Assembly: GCF_000381925.1 (NCBI RefSeq)
Contig: NZ_KB907307.1
Coordinates: 3,472,001 to 3,536,000, forward strand
DNA length: 64,000 nucleotides
From: Nocardia sp. BMG111209
GTDB lineage: Bacteria; Actinomycetota; Actinomycetes; Mycobacteriales; Mycobacteriaceae
Reading direction: 5' to 3'
In this document: one piece after another, positions 8,654 to 17,829 of the stretch
Numbering within the stretch: position 1 is the first letter of the stretch
How the letters are laid out: each line of letters starts with the position of its first letter
The notes under the pieces: generated by a model
Databases searched by the model: none
What the model saw: only the letters and a program-made list of their open reading frames with translations
What the model was told of the DNA's origin: nothing
Made by a program: the position numbers and the translations under genes

Positions 8654-9901
8654 TTACTTGACCGTGTAGATCCAGATCAGCGCACTGGACAGCTCGCCGT
8701 TCGCATTCCACTTGTAATGGCGGCCCAGGCCGTCGCCCTCGTAGTTGCGCACGTAGTCGAGCAGGTCCGGCCGGGTCAGCTTGCCACCGTCGATGCCCTT
8801 GGCGAAAATCGTCGCGATGTCGTACGCCTCGACCGAGTACACACCCGGCGGCTGGTTGTTCAGCGCGGCGTAGTCCTTGGCGAACTTGTCGGGGGCCGGG
8901 CCACACGGGCAGGTGAGGGCCGCGCCCTTGGCGGCGCTACCGGCCTGCTTCACGAACTGCGGATCGTTGACGCCGTCGGGGCCGACGAAGACGGCCTTCA
9001 CGCCACCGGACTTCAGCTGTGCGGCCAGCGGCGCGCCCTCGGCGTAGTAGCCGGCGTAGAACACGGCGTCCGGATTCGCGGCGGCGACCTTGGTGACGGT
9101 CGCGGAGAAGTCCTTGTCGCCCTTCTTCACGTTGCCCGCGCAGGCCGGGTCGGCCGCGGCGCCGAGACCCTCGGTGATGCTCTTGGCCAGGCCGGTGCCG
9201 TAGTCGGTGTTGTCCTGGACGACGCAGACCTTCTTGTAGCCCGCGGTGCCCACCAGGTACTTGGCCACCGAGGGGCCCTGTACGTCGTCGTTGGCCAGAC
9301 CGCGGAAGAAGGTGGTCCAGCCGTTCTGGGTGAGGGTGGCGTTGGTCGCCGACGCGGTCACCGAGACCAGGCCGCCGTCGCTGAGGATCTTGCCGGTCGC
9401 CTTGGTCTCACCGGAGAAGGCCGGGCCGACCAGGCCGATGACCGACTTGTCGGCGATGATCTGCGGGATCACGCCGGTGGCCTTCTGCGGGTCACCCTCG
9501 GTGTCCCAGGTCTTGAACTCGATCTTGCAGCCGGGATTGGCCTTGTTGTGCTGGTCGATCGCCAGCTTCGCGCCGTCGGCGATGTTGATTCCGAGCGCCG
9601 CGTCGCCGCCGGTCAGCGCGCCGGCGAAGGCGATGGTGGTACCCGCCGGGCAGGTGGCGCTGCCGGTGCCGGCCGGATCGGCCGCCTTCGCGGTGTCGGT
9701 GGCCGGGACGGGCTTACCGTCCGCGTCGACCTGCGTGACCGGCTGGATGGAGAGGGCGCCGGCGCCGCTCGACCCGGAGGTCTCCGAACCGCCACCACTG
9801 GTCGTCGTCTTCGAACTACACCCCGTGAGTACCAGGGCGGCAGCCGCACCGAGAACCAACAAACCTCGCGTGGTACGACCGCGCCGTGTCGAGCTGAGCA
9901 C
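8654..9901 (-). CDS. livK: Branched-chain amino acid ABC transporter substrate-binding lipoprotein
   Basis: This 415-aa periplasmic-binding protein begins at GTG 9901 with GAGGTG upstream. It has a lipoprotein signal with basic N-terminus, hydrophobic core and lipobox LTGC (Cys ~28), followed by a Ser/Thr/Gly-rich spacer. The Leu/Ile/Val-binding fold (PBP type 1) follows (IAFAGALTGGDAALG, LVGPAFSGETKATG, FVGPDGVNDPQFV). It would capture the ligand outside the membrane and deliver it to LivHM. It is the first gene of the leftward liv operon; the 209 bp upstream presumably hold the promoter. Confidence 0.93.
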   Translation of the reverse strand: MLSSTRRGRTTRGLLVLGAAAALVLTGCSSKTTTSGGGSETSGSSGAGALSIQPVTQVDADGKPVPATDTAKAADPAGTGSATCPAGTTIAFAGALTGGDAALGINIADGAKLAIDQHNKANPGCKIEFKTWDTEGDPQKATGVIPQIIADKSVIGLVGPAFSGETKATGKILSDGGLVSVTASATNATLTQNGWTTFFRGLANDDVQGPSVAKYLVGTAGYKKVCVVQDNTDYGTGLAKSITEGLGAAADPACAGNVKKGDKDFSATVTKVAAANPDAVFYAGYYAEGAPLAAQLKSGGVKAVFVGPDGVNDPQFVKQAGSAAKGAALTCPCGPAPDKFAKDYAALNNQPPGVYSVEAYDIATIFAKGIDGGKLTRPDLLDYVRNYEGDGLGRHYKWNANGELSSALIWIYTVK

Positions 9902-10110
9902 GTTTCACCTCTACGTTCTGCGCAACCCCCCGGCTGACCGAGAGGGGACCGATCATGTCGGCCCAGGCTCAGAACATAGCGTCGCGACGTTAGCTCTGCA
10001 TCACATTCGAGTCATCGGTATGACGTTCGCACACGATAAACTCGGCACCGTGTTGCCGCCGTGTAAACACATGGCTATTCGACTGTGCGCGAATGGCGCC
10101 GACGGCCGCG

Positions 10111-10737
10111 CTACGACTTCGGCGCCAAATTCTCCAGCACCACTTCGGCTACGGCCTTCATGGTCGTGCGGCGATCCATGGCGGTGCGCTGGATCCACTT
10201 GAAGGCCTGCGGTTCGGACAGGCCCTGCGTCTGCATCAGCACACCCTTGGCGCGCTCGACCAGTTTCCGGGTTTCCAGGCGCTCCGAGAGATTCGCCACC
10301 TCGCTCTCCAGCGCGGAGATTTCGTGGTATCGGCTGGCCGCGAGTTCGATGGCGGGCACCAGATCCGATTTGGTGAACGGCTTGACCAGATAGGCCATCG
10401 CACCCGCGTCGCGGGCCCGCTCGACCAGGTCGCGCTGGCTGAACGCGGTCAGGATCACCACGGGCGCAACGCGTTTCGACGCGATCTCGGCGGCCGCGTC
10501 GATACCGTCCCGGCGCGGCATCTTCACGTCCATGATCACCAGGTCCGGCCGCAGTTCCTCGGCCAGGTCCACCGCCTGCTGGCCGTCGCCGGCCTCACCC
10601 ACCACCTGATAGCCCTCCTCGGAGAGCATCTCCACCAGGTCCATCCGGATCAGCGCCTCGTCCTCGGCCACCACCACGCGCTTCGCGGCGGCGGCCCCGG
10701 GGGCGTCCTTCTTGGCGCCCCCTGCTGTCGTTCCCAT
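10111..10737 (-). CDS. pdtaR: ANTAR-domain response regulator (PdtaR-like)
   Basis: The 208-aa protein has an N-terminal receiver domain (acidic pocket VVVAEDEALIR, phospho-acceptor Asp70 in DLVIMDVKMP, Lys119 in YLVKPF). A coiled linker leads to a C-terminal ANTAR RNA-binding domain (LVERAKGVLMQTQGLSEPQAFKWIQ). Phosphorylated ANTAR regulators bind paired hairpins in mRNA leaders and prevent termination. Size and gene neighbourhood match M. tuberculosis PdtaR (Rv1626), whose kinase PdtaS is encoded elsewhere; no kinase lies nearby here either. Start ATG 10737 follows GAGGGG by about 8 bases; an in-frame ATG 15 bases upstream is possible. Confidence 0.93.
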   Translation of the reverse strand: MGTTAGGAKKDAPGAAAAKRVVVAEDEALIRMDLVEMLSEEGYQVVGEAGDGQQAVDLAEELRPDLVIMDVKMPRRDGIDAAAEIASKRVAPVVILTAFSQRDLVERARDAGAMAYLVKPFTKSDLVPAIELAASRYHEISALESEVANLSERLETRKLVERAKGVLMQTQGLSEPQAFKWIQRTAMDRRTTMKAVAEVVLENLAPKS

Positions 10738-10939
10738 AGATAGACCCCTCATGTCTCCGATGCCAGTACTCGACGCAGTACCGGCAACGACGCCACCCCT
10801 ACCACCGCACCGGCACACCCGAGTAGCTAAAGCGTACCGGTGAACTCCGCGCGCCAACCCATCTACCCTGCACGGACCGATCGGCATCACACCGATTCGG
10901 TTTCTCGCCGCAGCTCGGGCTATGATGTGCGACCAGTGC

Positions 10940-11023
10940 GCCGAGTTGGCGGAACAGGCAGACGCGACGGTCTCAAAAACCGTTGTCCTCACGGACGTGT
11001 GGGTTCGAGTCCCACACTCGGCA
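10940..11023 (+). tRNA. tRNA-Leu (anticodon CAA)
   Basis: The 84-nt cloverleaf has a perfect 7-bp acceptor stem (GCCGAGT with ACTCGGC) and discriminator A at 11023. The anticodon loop CTCAAAA sits on an ACGGT/ACCGT stem, giving anticodon CAA. A long variable arm typical of tRNA-Leu and a GTTCGAGTC T-loop are present. CCA is not encoded. It is the attachment gene of the AICE: the part from 10971 onward is repeated at 30603-30656. Confidence 0.97.
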
Positions 11024-11024
11024 C
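10971..11024 (+). repeat. attL: 54-bp direct repeat in the tRNA-Leu 3' part
   Basis: Positions 10971-11024 are identical to 30603-30656. The repeat begins in the anticodon stem and loop and runs through the variable arm, T-arm and acceptor 3' strand to one base past the discriminator. The integrase gene is adjacent, which marks this as the int-proximal att site. Integration leaves the tRNA intact here. Confidence 0.95.
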
Positions 11025-11067
11025 TCGTTCGACCAGCCATTTCCCAATTCCCCTCGCGCCCAGTAAT

Positions 11068-12276
11068 TCAGGCAGTCCGCAATTGGTCCGCAGCAGCGCG
11101 AGCGCCGGCATCCATTGCATCCGCGACCGGATCGAGATCGTCGGAGAACAGGTGGCCGTAGAGGTCCAGGGTCAAAGTCGCGGTCTTGTGCCCGAGCATC
11201 CGCTGAATGACCTTGATATTCGCCCCGGCACTGATCGCCAACGACGCCGCGGTATGACGAAGACCATGCGGTACGACTCCGGACAATCCGGCCGATTCCG
11301 CGGCCTGGTCGAATACCCATCGGAACTCGGTCGAGGTGAGATGGCCGCCCTTGTGTGAGGGGAACACCAGCGAATCGGGCCGGTGGCCCTCCAGCAGACT
11401 GCCGAGATCTTTCGCGAGAGTGGCGGGCAGTGGCACGGCCCGCGAGGTGTGGTTCTTCGTGTCGGATTCCACCACGCCCTCCCCCGTCACTCCGGTTGCC
11501 GAACGGGTGATCCACAGGCGCCGCTTCCCCAGATCGACACTGTCCACCCGCAGCGCAGTCGCCTCTCCGAACCGGATCCCGGTGTACGCGAGGGTCAGCA
11601 CCAGCGGACGGAATCGGCCGGCAGCCATCGCCAACCGCAGCACTTCCAGATGCGTCAGGTACCGGCGCTCAGCCGAATTCACCGCGGGCAAGTCGACATC
11701 CTCGGCCGGATTCACCGCCAGCCGTTTCGCCTTCACCGCATAACGCAGCACCCGCCCGAGCACTTGATAGGCCTGGACCACCCGCGATGCCGACAGGCCA
11801 CGGCCCTCGAACCGGATACTGCCCGAGGTGGACAAGGTGACCACCCATTCCTGAATGTCTTCCCACTCGATATCCCGCAGTGCGACACTCCCCCACCGCG
11901 GAATCACGAGGGTGTCCAGCAGCGACCGATAACCAGCGACGGTCTTCGGCTTGCAGCCCTTCTTCGTGGTGAACCATTTCTCGGCGACCACTGCGAACAG
12001 CACACCGCTACGGTCCGGGTCCACCCACGTGCCGGTGACGGCTTTCGTGGTCACGTCACCGTCGAGGAATTTCTGAGCCTCGGCCTTCGTCGCGAAGGAC
12101 CGTGCCCGTTCCACGCCGTTCGGATCCACATACCGAGCACGCCACCGCTTGCCCTTGCCGAACAACTCGGACTTCACCCGCTTCCGCGCCTTGACGCCGG
12201 TGACCGGGTCGACCACGGTGACAGTCTTGTACCAGCGATCTTCCACCCCCGACCGAGGATTCCTGCGCGCTGGCAT
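11068..12276 (-). CDS. int: AICE tyrosine recombinase (integrase)
   Basis: This site-specific recombinase integrates and excises the element at tRNA-Leu. ATG 12276 gives 402 aa and overlaps the xis stop by one base; the longer upstream frame is Xis coding read in another frame. Residues ~1-80 form an AP2-like/arm-binding N-terminal region, ~90-190 the core-binding (SAM-like) domain, ~200-395 the catalytic domain. Catalytic residues visible are Arg235 (YTGIRFGE), Lys274, His337-x-x-Arg340 (HGLRH), His363 (LGHK) and Tyr373 (LDLYGH). The 3' end overlaps a 23-bp repeat that recurs near attR. Confidence 0.96.
   Translation of the reverse strand: MPARRNPRSGVEDRWYKTVTVVDPVTGVKARKRVKSELFGKGKRWRARYVDPNGVERARSFATKAEAQKFLDGDVTTKAVTGTWVDPDRSGVLFAVVAEKWFTTKKGCKPKTVAGYRSLLDTLVIPRWGSVALRDIEWEDIQEWVVTLSTSGSIRFEGRGLSASRVVQAYQVLGRVLRYAVKAKRLAVNPAEDVDLPAVNSAERRYLTHLEVLRLAMAAGRFRPLVLTLAYTGIRFGEATALRVDSVDLGKRRLWITRSATGVTGEGVVESDTKNHTSRAVPLPATLAKDLGSLLEGHRPDSLVFPSHKGGHLTSTEFRWVFDQAAESAGLSGVVPHGLRHTAASLAISAGANIKVIQRMLGHKTATLTLDLYGHLFSDDLDPVADAMDAGARAAADQLRTA
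11075..11097 (+). repeat. 23-bp direct repeat near attL (candidate integrase arm site)
   Basis: Positions 11075-11097 match 30468-30490 in the same orientation at 22 of 23 bases. The unit itself contains two GTCCGCA copies. One copy lies 50 bp inside attL, within the last codons of int, and the other 112 bp inside attR. Lambda-like integrases use such paired sites for arm binding; that role is inferred. Confidence 0.6.
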
Positions 12277-12482
12277 CACGCCACCTTCCCGCCGCGGCCC
12301 GTCGCGCGTTCCTGCTCGACGATCCACGCCAGCACCGCCGACCGCTTCCACACCCGCCGCCGCGGCCCCAGCTTGAAACTGTCCGGGCCGTAACCGATAT
12401 GCGCCCACCATCGCCAGGTAGCCTCCGGAATCCCGGTCAGCGCCTCACAGCCCTTCGCCCGTAGATACTCTTCTTCAGCCAT
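12276..12482 (-). CDS. xis: Excisionase, MerR-like helix-turn-helix
   Basis: This 68-aa basic protein has a winged-helix DNA-binding fold of the AlpA/Xis type (LTGIPEATWRWWAHIGYGP, then a wing with RRRVWKRSAVLAWI). In pSAM2-type elements Xis steers the integrase toward excision. The gene sits directly upstream of int with a one-base TGATG overlap, and 15 bp downstream of rep, the standard rep-xis-int order. Confidence 0.88.
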   Translation of the reverse strand: MAEEEYLRAKGCEALTGIPEATWRWWAHIGYGPDSFKLGPRRRVWKRSAVLAWIVEQERATGRGGKVA

Positions 12483-12497
12483 GTCCGGCCCTCCTAC

Positions 12498-14297
12498 CTA
12501 TGCCGCGACCGGCATATCCGAAACTTGTTGCGCCACAGACGGACTCGCCAGTCCGAGCGCGGTGTTGTAGTCGTTCTGCCATATCGTTCGTTCGGCGATT
12601 GCCGAGAAGATCAGCTGTTCACGGGTCGGCACGTCCGGGTCCGACGCGTCGGTCAACCGGACGATCCAGCTTTCGGAGTGGGCCTGTTTGGCCTTGCCGA
12701 CCGCGGTGAGGACTTGCCGAACGAATTCGGCCCGGTCCGCCTTGTGGTCCGGGAGCGTCTTGTTGCTCCACCGCCGCGAGACCAGCACCCGACGACCCCG
12801 CAGGCCGAGGGTGTCCCGCCGGTGCGCTTTGCCCTTGCAGCGGCCTGGTTGTGTCTTCGCCTTCGCGTTCCGCGGGGCGATGCCGTATCGCAGCCATACC
12901 GCGCACGTCGGAGAGCACGGGGTGCGTTGCAACTCCTCGTGCAAGCGTTCGTAGTGCCGGCGGGTCCGGTCGTTCGGGGCTTCCAGGACTTCCCCAATGG
13001 ACTTCGTGAGGTACTTGGTCAGGTAGCCGATGAGCCGGTTCGCGTCCTGGGTGCCGCCGAGCACACCCTTGGCCTTGTTCGGCCGCACCGGACCCCGCTC
13101 CCCCTCCGCATCCAGGTCGGACCCGTCGTCGGCGCCGATGTCGCGGGCGTCGGTCTGGACACCCCACCGGATCACGTGCGCCGGGTCCACGTCGTCCGCC
13201 TGGTCCATCACCGCGCGAGCGTCATCGAACGAGGTGAGGACGTATCCGGTGTCCGGGTCGACGAAGGCGTCCGCCTGGTAGTCCCAAACCGGCAGGTGGC
13301 CATCGGTATAGACCTCGTGGTCGAAGTGCGGCCACCACACTTGGTGATAAGTCGCCGCCAGAATCTGGGCGATCAGGCTGTGCGGGTCGGTGCCCCGGAT
13401 CGCCAGATGCACATGCGGAGCACCACGACGCTGCGGCTCGACGGTCGCGAAGTACTGCACATCCCGCCCCGCTGCGCGGCGCCAATTCTGGATCGTGCGG
13501 TCGAACAGTTGCGGAAAGAACATCGCGTCCCGGGCAGCACGGCGGTAGTCGTAGGTGTCCGGGTCGACCGCGGACCCGTCGCCACACTCCCGCCCCTGTT
13601 TGTCGACCGCGCCCGTGGAGTGGCAGCGGCCGTAGGAGTCGAGGGTGAACGTGGCGAACATCGACGGCTGATACCGGCCCGCATACCTCCGGCCGGTCGT
13701 GTCCTTCGATACCTTCTTCCGGGGCAGGTCCGGCACATCCTGCCGGCGTCGAGTCGACTTCACCGACCGTGGCTTCGCCACCGCGTCGACACCGGGAATC
13801 CGGCCCCGCAAGCCCGTTTCCCGGAGCTCCCGGTCGAGATCGGCGATGACCTCACGGAAGCCCTGGGCAGTCAGTTCGTCGTCGGCTTCGCGAGCCGTCT
13901 TGTATTCGGCGAGCAGGTCCGCACGCGCGGTCAACAACGCCTGCTGATGCTCGGTCGGAGGCCGATGCTCGTCGGCGGGGTTGGTGGACATGTGCCAGCC
14001 CTCGTGGCACTGGGTCACCCGCAGCGCTTTCGCTTTCGTCGCGCAGCACGGGCAATCCGACTCCCGGGTCGTCTTGCACGCCGCCGCAACATATTTCGAC
14101 TCACCGGACTCCGGCCGGAATGCACGCATCGGAATCGGCCGCTTGCACACCCTGTACTTCTCCGCCGCGGCCTGAGCGACTTCGACGATGTTCGGCATGG
14201 CCCGCCGCTGCGCCGCCGTCAGCCGAGCGTCCGGAGCGCCGGCAGGGTTCACGGCACCGTCGGAGACCGCACGGTTTGCCTCTGAGGAGGCGGTCAT
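12498..14297 (-). CDS. repSA: AICE replication initiator (RepSA-like, HUH)
   Basis: ATG 14297 gives 599 aa; AGGAAGGA lies upstream and the start overlaps the preceding stop by 4 bases. A Cys cluster at residues ~74-97 (C-x7-C-x-CC, then C) suggests a zinc-binding N-terminal region. The rolling-circle relaxase motifs follow in order: motif 1 [10 protein letters not shown] (~214-223), HUH motif PHVHLAIRG (His295, His297), and YLTKYLTKS with candidate catalytic Tyr425/Tyr429. It would nick the element origin to start rolling-circle replication before transfer, as RepSA does in pSAM2. The origin itself was not identified. Confidence 0.88.
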   Translation of the reverse strand: MTASSEANRAVSDGAVNPAGAPDARLTAAQRRAMPNIVEVAQAAAEKYRVCKRPIPMRAFRPESGESKYVAAACKTTRESDCPCCATKAKALRVTQCHEGWHMSTNPADEHRPPTEHQQALLTARADLLAEYKTAREADDELTAQGFREVIADLDRELRETGLRGRIPGVDAVAKPRSVKSTRRRQDVPDLPRKKVSKDTTGRRYAGRYQPSMFATFTLDSYGRCHSTGAVDKQGRECGDGSAVDPDTYDYRRAARDAMFFPQLFDRTIQNWRRAAGRDVQYFATVEPQRRGAPHVHLAIRGTDPHSLIAQILAATYHQVWWPHFDHEVYTDGHLPVWDYQADAFVDPDTGYVLTSFDDARAVMDQADDVDPAHVIRWGVQTDARDIGADDGSDLDAEGERGPVRPNKAKGVLGGTQDANRLIGYLTKYLTKSIGEVLEAPNDRTRRHYERLHEELQRTPCSPTCAVWLRYGIAPRNAKAKTQPGRCKGKAHRRDTLGLRGRRVLVSRRWSNKTLPDHKADRAEFVRQVLTAVGKAKQAHSESWIVRLTDASDPDVPTREQLIFSAIAERTIWQNDYNTALGLASPSVAQQVSDMPVAA

Positions 14298-14944
14298 ATG
14301 GCCGTTCCTTCCTGGTCGTCGCCGGGGAGACCGACAGGTGGTATCCGGGTCGGGACGGCGAGGGTGTCCCCGCGGCGCAGGACCAGTTGCACCAGTGCGG
14401 GACCGGTGATCGTGGCCCGGCATTCGATGGCGCCGAAGGCGTGCGCGAGGTGCTCGACGCGGTTCTCGTAGTCAGCGGGGCATTGACCGGGCAGCATCCG
14501 CACCCGCAGCACATCCGCCGCGACACCGATCGTGACCTGTTGCAGCACAGGCACACTCGCGATCCCGGCATGCTCGATGGTCAATCCGCAGGCGTGCAGG
14601 TGGGTGTTCCACCGGCGCCGGTACCGCCACCACACAAGGAACCGGGTCCGAGCACGGCCGGTCACCCACCGTTCGAACATCGCCGGTCGCTGCCAGCGCC
14701 AGAACACGATGCCCGCCGCGGACGCGCCGAATGCCACGGCCGCCGCCGGCCACCCCCACACCACACCCGCTGCCACCACAGCGACGACCGGCAGCGACAG
14801 CATCGGGAACAGCACCGCCCAGCAGACCAGGTTGCCGACGACGGTCGCCAAGACGAGGAACACGGCGCCGACGACCTCCAGGGCGTGTGGGCCGGTGCGG
14901 GTCGGCTCGACATGGACATGAAGGTCGGAGTTGGTGGTGGTCAT
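14294..14944 (-). CDS. AICE membrane protein upstream of rep
   Basis: ATG 14944 gives 216 aa, with AGAGGTG upstream; the longer upstream frame is Arg-rich and rejected. Residues ~25-100 hold two to four hydrophobic segments (VVGAVFLVLATVVGNLVCWA, VVAVVAAGVVWGWPAAAVAF). A basic Trp/Arg-rich loop and a soluble C-terminal domain follow. Its position between tra and rep and its 4-base overlap with rep suggest a role in DNA transfer or mycelial spread (Spd-like). The family is not recognised with certainty. Confidence 0.75.
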   Translation of the reverse strand: MTTTNSDLHVHVEPTRTGPHALEVVGAVFLVLATVVGNLVCWAVLFPMLSLPVVAVVAAGVVWGWPAAAVAFGASAAGIVFWRWQRPAMFERWVTGRARTRFLVWWRYRRRWNTHLHACGLTIEHAGIASVPVLQQVTIGVAADVLRVRMLPGQCPADYENRVEHLAHAFGAIECRATITGPALVQLVLRRGDTLAVPTRIPPVGLPGDDQEGTAI

Positions 14945-14948
14945 TCGG

Positions 14949-15128
14949 TCACCTCTGGGATGTCGAACAGGGACTGTTGATCGCGGCGCGTGGACCGCGG
15001 CAGGCCTTTCGCCTTCGGCGTGTGGCCCGGTTCTTCGAGCGACGTACCTGATCGGCCGCCGCTTGCACGATCGGATTGACCTGCGAGGCAGCAGGTTTCG
15101 AGGACTTCGGCTCATCGTTGCCGGTCAT
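14949..15128 (-). CDS. Small basic AICE protein, 59 aa
   Basis: ATG 15128 gives a 59-aa Lys/Arg-rich protein (MTGNDEPKSSKPAASQVNP), stopping 4 bases before the next start codon. The basic C-terminal half resembles a nucleic-acid-binding tail. It is held in the operon by tight packing (5-bp gap upstream). No family is recognised. Confidence 0.55.
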   Translation of the reverse strand: MTGNDEPKSSKPAASQVNPIVQAAADQVRRSKNRATRRRRKACRGPRAAINSPCSTSQR

Positions 15129-15133
15129 GCCGG

Positions 15134-15259
15134 TCACGGTTCCGGTTCGTCGGGGCATTCGACGCCGGTCAGGCCGCGGCGTTCGGTCCACTGCCGCAAC
15201 CAGATCCGGTCATCGAGCTCGGCATCGGCGACATGATCGAGGAAATCGGTGAGGGTCAT
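15134..15259 (-). CDS. Small acidic AICE protein, 41 aa
   Basis: This is a very short gene, read directly from the sequence. ATG 15259 overlaps the traB stop in an ATGA, and the frame runs 41 codons (MTLTDFLDHVADAELDDRIW...) to TGA 15134. The stop is 5 bases before the ATG of the next small gene. The 4-base overlap upstream, close packing downstream and GC-rich third positions support coding. The predicted protein is acidic and probably helical. No function is known. Confidence 0.6.
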   Translation of the reverse strand: MTLTDFLDHVADAELDDRIWLRQWTERRGLTGVECPDEPEP

Positions 15260-16533
15260 GCGGCGGATCCGTTCTCGAAATCGGCGAGGCTGACCGGCCG
15301 CGGGACCGGCTTGTAGACAGCGACGATGCGATCCACGTCGTCGTCGGTGACCAGGAACGCCCGAGCACGCCGGAACCCAGCCGTACCGTCCTCCTGCACG
15401 AAACAGACACCCGGCGTGGTGTGCGGGATCCGGTCGCAGTACGAGCCGCGGTCACGGGCGCCTTGGCCGTGGATCATGGCGACCTGGGTCGGTTCGTCCA
15501 TCGCCAACCCGATCCGATACGGCAGCAACTGCCGTTGCGGCACGTTCTCCTTGCTGGGGTCGATCACCGTCTCGATCACCGAGAACAACGGGGCGCGACC
15601 CTGACTGAGGAGCAGGCCGTGCGCCCGCTGGAAACGGCCCTGCAACTTCGGATCCGTGAACGCCGACAACGTCGCCGCCTCATCGATGATCGTGACCACC
15701 AGCGGGTTGTCCGGCGTCGGAACCGGTTTACGGACCCGGTCCCCGCGATATCGGCGAGCAGCCTCCTGCATATCCGAGACCGTCTCTTCCAGCTGACCGA
15801 TCATCTCTTCCGGTGTGGTGCAGGAGAATCGGGTGCACAGGGGTTCGAGGAAGCCGAGTTCCATGCCGCCTTTCGGGTCGATCACCCGCAGCTCGACACG
15901 ACCGGAGCGGATCGCCGGACCCATGCCGTTGACCAGCGACCACAACACCCCCGACTTCCCCGACCCGGTGCGGCCACCGAGCAGGACATGCCGGCCCTGG
16001 ATCGGGACACCCCAGGTGTCACCGTCCTCGAACACGCCCGCGGGGACCGCCTCCAGGTCCACACCATCACCGGCCACCCGCGGCGCCGAGGCCGGGGCAG
16101 CGAGGGTGTCGAACACGCGTGCCTGGAGACGGACGAACCCCGGAAATCCTTGTGTGGCAGTGACTTCCGGTACACCGATGTACTGGGCCAGCGCGTCGAG
16201 AGTGCCCGGGTCGGTCCAGGTCTTCAAGTTCTGGCCACCACGGATCTGAATCTCGACGTCCAGGCCGTGTCCGGTGTAGACGGCATCGACGACGTGCGGG
16301 AATCCGTCCTCGATCGAGCCCAGGCCCAGGGACTTCCACATGACCCATTCCTGCGCCGGGTCGTAGAAGCACAACACCGCAGGACGGAGTTCGGCCGGGG
16401 CAGCGGCGAGGATGTCGGCCACGCTCGGGGCCGCCGACGCGGGTGTGCGGGACCAGACCAGCATCCGGGCACCCAGCACCAGCGCGACACCCCCGGCAAT
16501 CACCACCGGAGCCAGCTCTGCCGCGGGAATCAC
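15256..16533 (-). CDS. traSA: FtsK/SpoIIIE-type DNA translocase (TraB/TraSA-like)
   Basis: This 425-aa protein is the conjugation motor of the element: actinomycete elements move double-stranded DNA with one FtsK-like ATPase. An N-terminal membrane segment spans residues ~5-25. A central region is followed by the motor domain with Walker A at 186-194 (GGRTGSGKSG) and Walker B near 287-294 (VVTIIDEAA). The family segment ELRVIDPKGGMELGF lies between them. GTG 16533 overlaps the upstream stop by 4 bases. The compact size and lack of a clear C-terminal winged helix match the shorter TraSA-type proteins. Confidence 0.9.
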   Translation of the reverse strand: MIPAAELAPVVIAGGVALVLGARMLVWSRTPASAAPSVADILAAAPAELRPAVLCFYDPAQEWVMWKSLGLGSIEDGFPHVVDAVYTGHGLDVEIQIRGGQNLKTWTDPGTLDALAQYIGVPEVTATQGFPGFVRLQARVFDTLAAPASAPRVAGDGVDLEAVPAGVFEDGDTWGVPIQGRHVLLGGRTGSGKSGVLWSLVNGMGPAIRSGRVELRVIDPKGGMELGFLEPLCTRFSCTTPEEMIGQLEETVSDMQEAARRYRGDRVRKPVPTPDNPLVVTIIDEAATLSAFTDPKLQGRFQRAHGLLLSQGRAPLFSVIETVIDPSKENVPQRQLLPYRIGLAMDEPTQVAMIHGQGARDRGSYCDRIPHTTPGVCFVQEDGTAGFRRARAFLVTDDDVDRIVAVYKPVPRPVSLADFENGSAA

Positions 16534-16871
16534 CGGGCACCCCCCTCGGTCGGGCGGGACAGTTCACAGAACAATTGGCACCCTGACGAATCCGCCGACG
16601 GCAACGGCGGTTCACCGCAGAACATCCAGCACCCCGGACCGGCCACCGGGGCCACCGACGAGGACGAGACAGACGCCGGCGGATCGCTCGGCGAGGACGA
16701 CGCCACCGCGGCAGTCGGGGCCGGAGTCGACTTCGGGTGCGGGACAGTGGAAGTGGCATGGCGGGAGACCAGTGCCAGGCCGACACCGGCAGCGATCACC
16801 ACCACCCCGATACCGGTCGCGATATTCGGCAGGGCACCGGGACCGGAGGAAAAACGCACAGACTCAGACAT
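16530..16871 (-). CDS. Single-pass AICE membrane protein
   Basis: ATG 16871 follows GGAGAGG closely; a GTG one codon upstream is an alternative. The 113-aa protein has one membrane segment at ~18-38 (NIATGIGVVVIAAGVGLALV), then a Ser/Pro/Ala-rich outer region and a tail with four Cys (C-x3-C-x15-C-x3-C). The stop overlaps the traSA start. Its function is unknown; position suggests a role in transfer. Confidence 0.7.
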   Translation of the reverse strand: MSESVRFSSGPGALPNIATGIGVVVIAAGVGLALVSRHATSTVPHPKSTPAPTAAVASSSPSDPPASVSSSSVAPVAGPGCWMFCGEPPLPSADSSGCQLFCELSRPTEGGAR

Positions 16872-16942
16872 CACCTCTCCTCAGAGTGGGCAGGATTGTT
16901 CGAAAAGAGTTGGAAGACTTCGCGATCCGGTGACCGCGACCG

Positions 16943-17557
16943 TCACTCGCCGGGAGCCGGGACCATCGACGGCACTATCGGCCGTACCACCGGCACCGGG
17001 TGGCGCCGCACCGGAACAGGCGGAACAGTGATCACCTCAGGCACCGGCGCCGCAGCAGACGAGGCAAGACCAGTCCGGTCGAGATCCGGAATCGATTCCG
17101 GCACAGTACTATTCACAGATTCGGGCACGGTCGCCGGTTCCGGATCGCGGACTGTGGCGCGCAACAGCAGCGCCAGGCCATGCGTGTCGACCAGCAGGCC
17201 GACCGGGGCGATAGCCGCCACCACCGCGCACGCCCAGCCGGGGAGTTCGTGGCCGTTGGCGATGGCGTGGAGGCTGTTACCGGCCACCGACACCACCGCC
17301 CCGACCACCAACACCCCGGTGAACCAGCGCCGCTCCGTCGACTTCGCCAGCACCAGCACCGCGGCGGTCGCCTGGACGATCGTGCCGTCGATGATCAACG
17401 GCAACAACCACGCATCCGACGCGGGAACGTGCGCAAGTGTCGCCAGGTCCCGCAGGGTCGAGAACGACAGGCGGAATGCGGCGGCGCCGACACCGACGAT
17501 CACCAGGACCGCGAACATCCGCGCCCACCGCATTGCCCTCTGGTTCATGCCACTCAC
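16943..17557 (-). CDS. DUF2637 membrane protein
   Basis: The 204-aa protein has four membrane segments over residues ~10-135 (FAVLVIVGVGAAAF, WLLPLIIDGTIVQATAAVLVLA, GVLVVGAVVSVAGNSLHAIA, ACAVVAAIAPVGLLVDTHGLALLL). A Pro/Val-rich cytoplasmic tail follows. The LPLIIDGTI and N-x-LHA motifs are typical of DUF2637 proteins, common beside tra genes in actinomycete plasmids and AICEs and thought to act in transfer or spread. The start overlaps the upstream stop (GTGA). Confidence 0.8.
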   Translation of the reverse strand: MSGMNQRAMRWARMFAVLVIVGVGAAAFRLSFSTLRDLATLAHVPASDAWLLPLIIDGTIVQATAAVLVLAKSTERRWFTGVLVVGAVVSVAGNSLHAIANGHELPGWACAVVAAIAPVGLLVDTHGLALLLRATVRDPEPATVPESVNSTVPESIPDLDRTGLASSAAAPVPEVITVPPVPVRRHPVPVVRPIVPSMVPAPGE

Positions 17558-17829
17558 GCCACTTCCGGTGACCGGCCGGGCGCATCGGCCGACATCTCCG
17601 CGGCCAGGTGCTCCACCGAATCGTGAAGCATGAGTATCCGGGACACCGACTCCGCGAGGACGCGGGCATCCTCGATCCTCAAACCGACCGAAGCGTCATA
17701 GTCACCGAGCTTCACCAGCACGTACGCGGGAATCTGCGCCCCGTGTTCGGTGCCGTGGGTCGGCATGTACTCCGCTTTCACACCCTCGAACCTGTTGGCA
17801 TGCAGCGACATCCACGACATGACGATCAC
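17554..17829 (-). CDS. Small conserved-type AICE protein, 91 aa
   Basis: GTG 17829 overlaps the pra stop in GTGA; ATG 17820 is an alternative start. The soluble 91-aa protein has an N-terminal beta-rich half and a C-terminal helix (DARVLAESVSRILMLHDSVEHLAAEM). I do not recognise the family. Overlaps on both sides tie it to the pra-to-int operon. Confidence 0.7.
   Translation of the reverse strand: MIVMSWMSLHANRFEGVKAEYMPTHGTEHGAQIPAYVLVKLGDYDASVGLRIEDARVLAESVSRILMLHDSVEHLAAEMSADAPGRSPEVA

Noticed and set aside
15210..15455. 81-codon minus-strand frame
   Set aside because: It overlaps traSA in another frame and is Arg/Ser-rich; the 41-codon coupled frame fits better.
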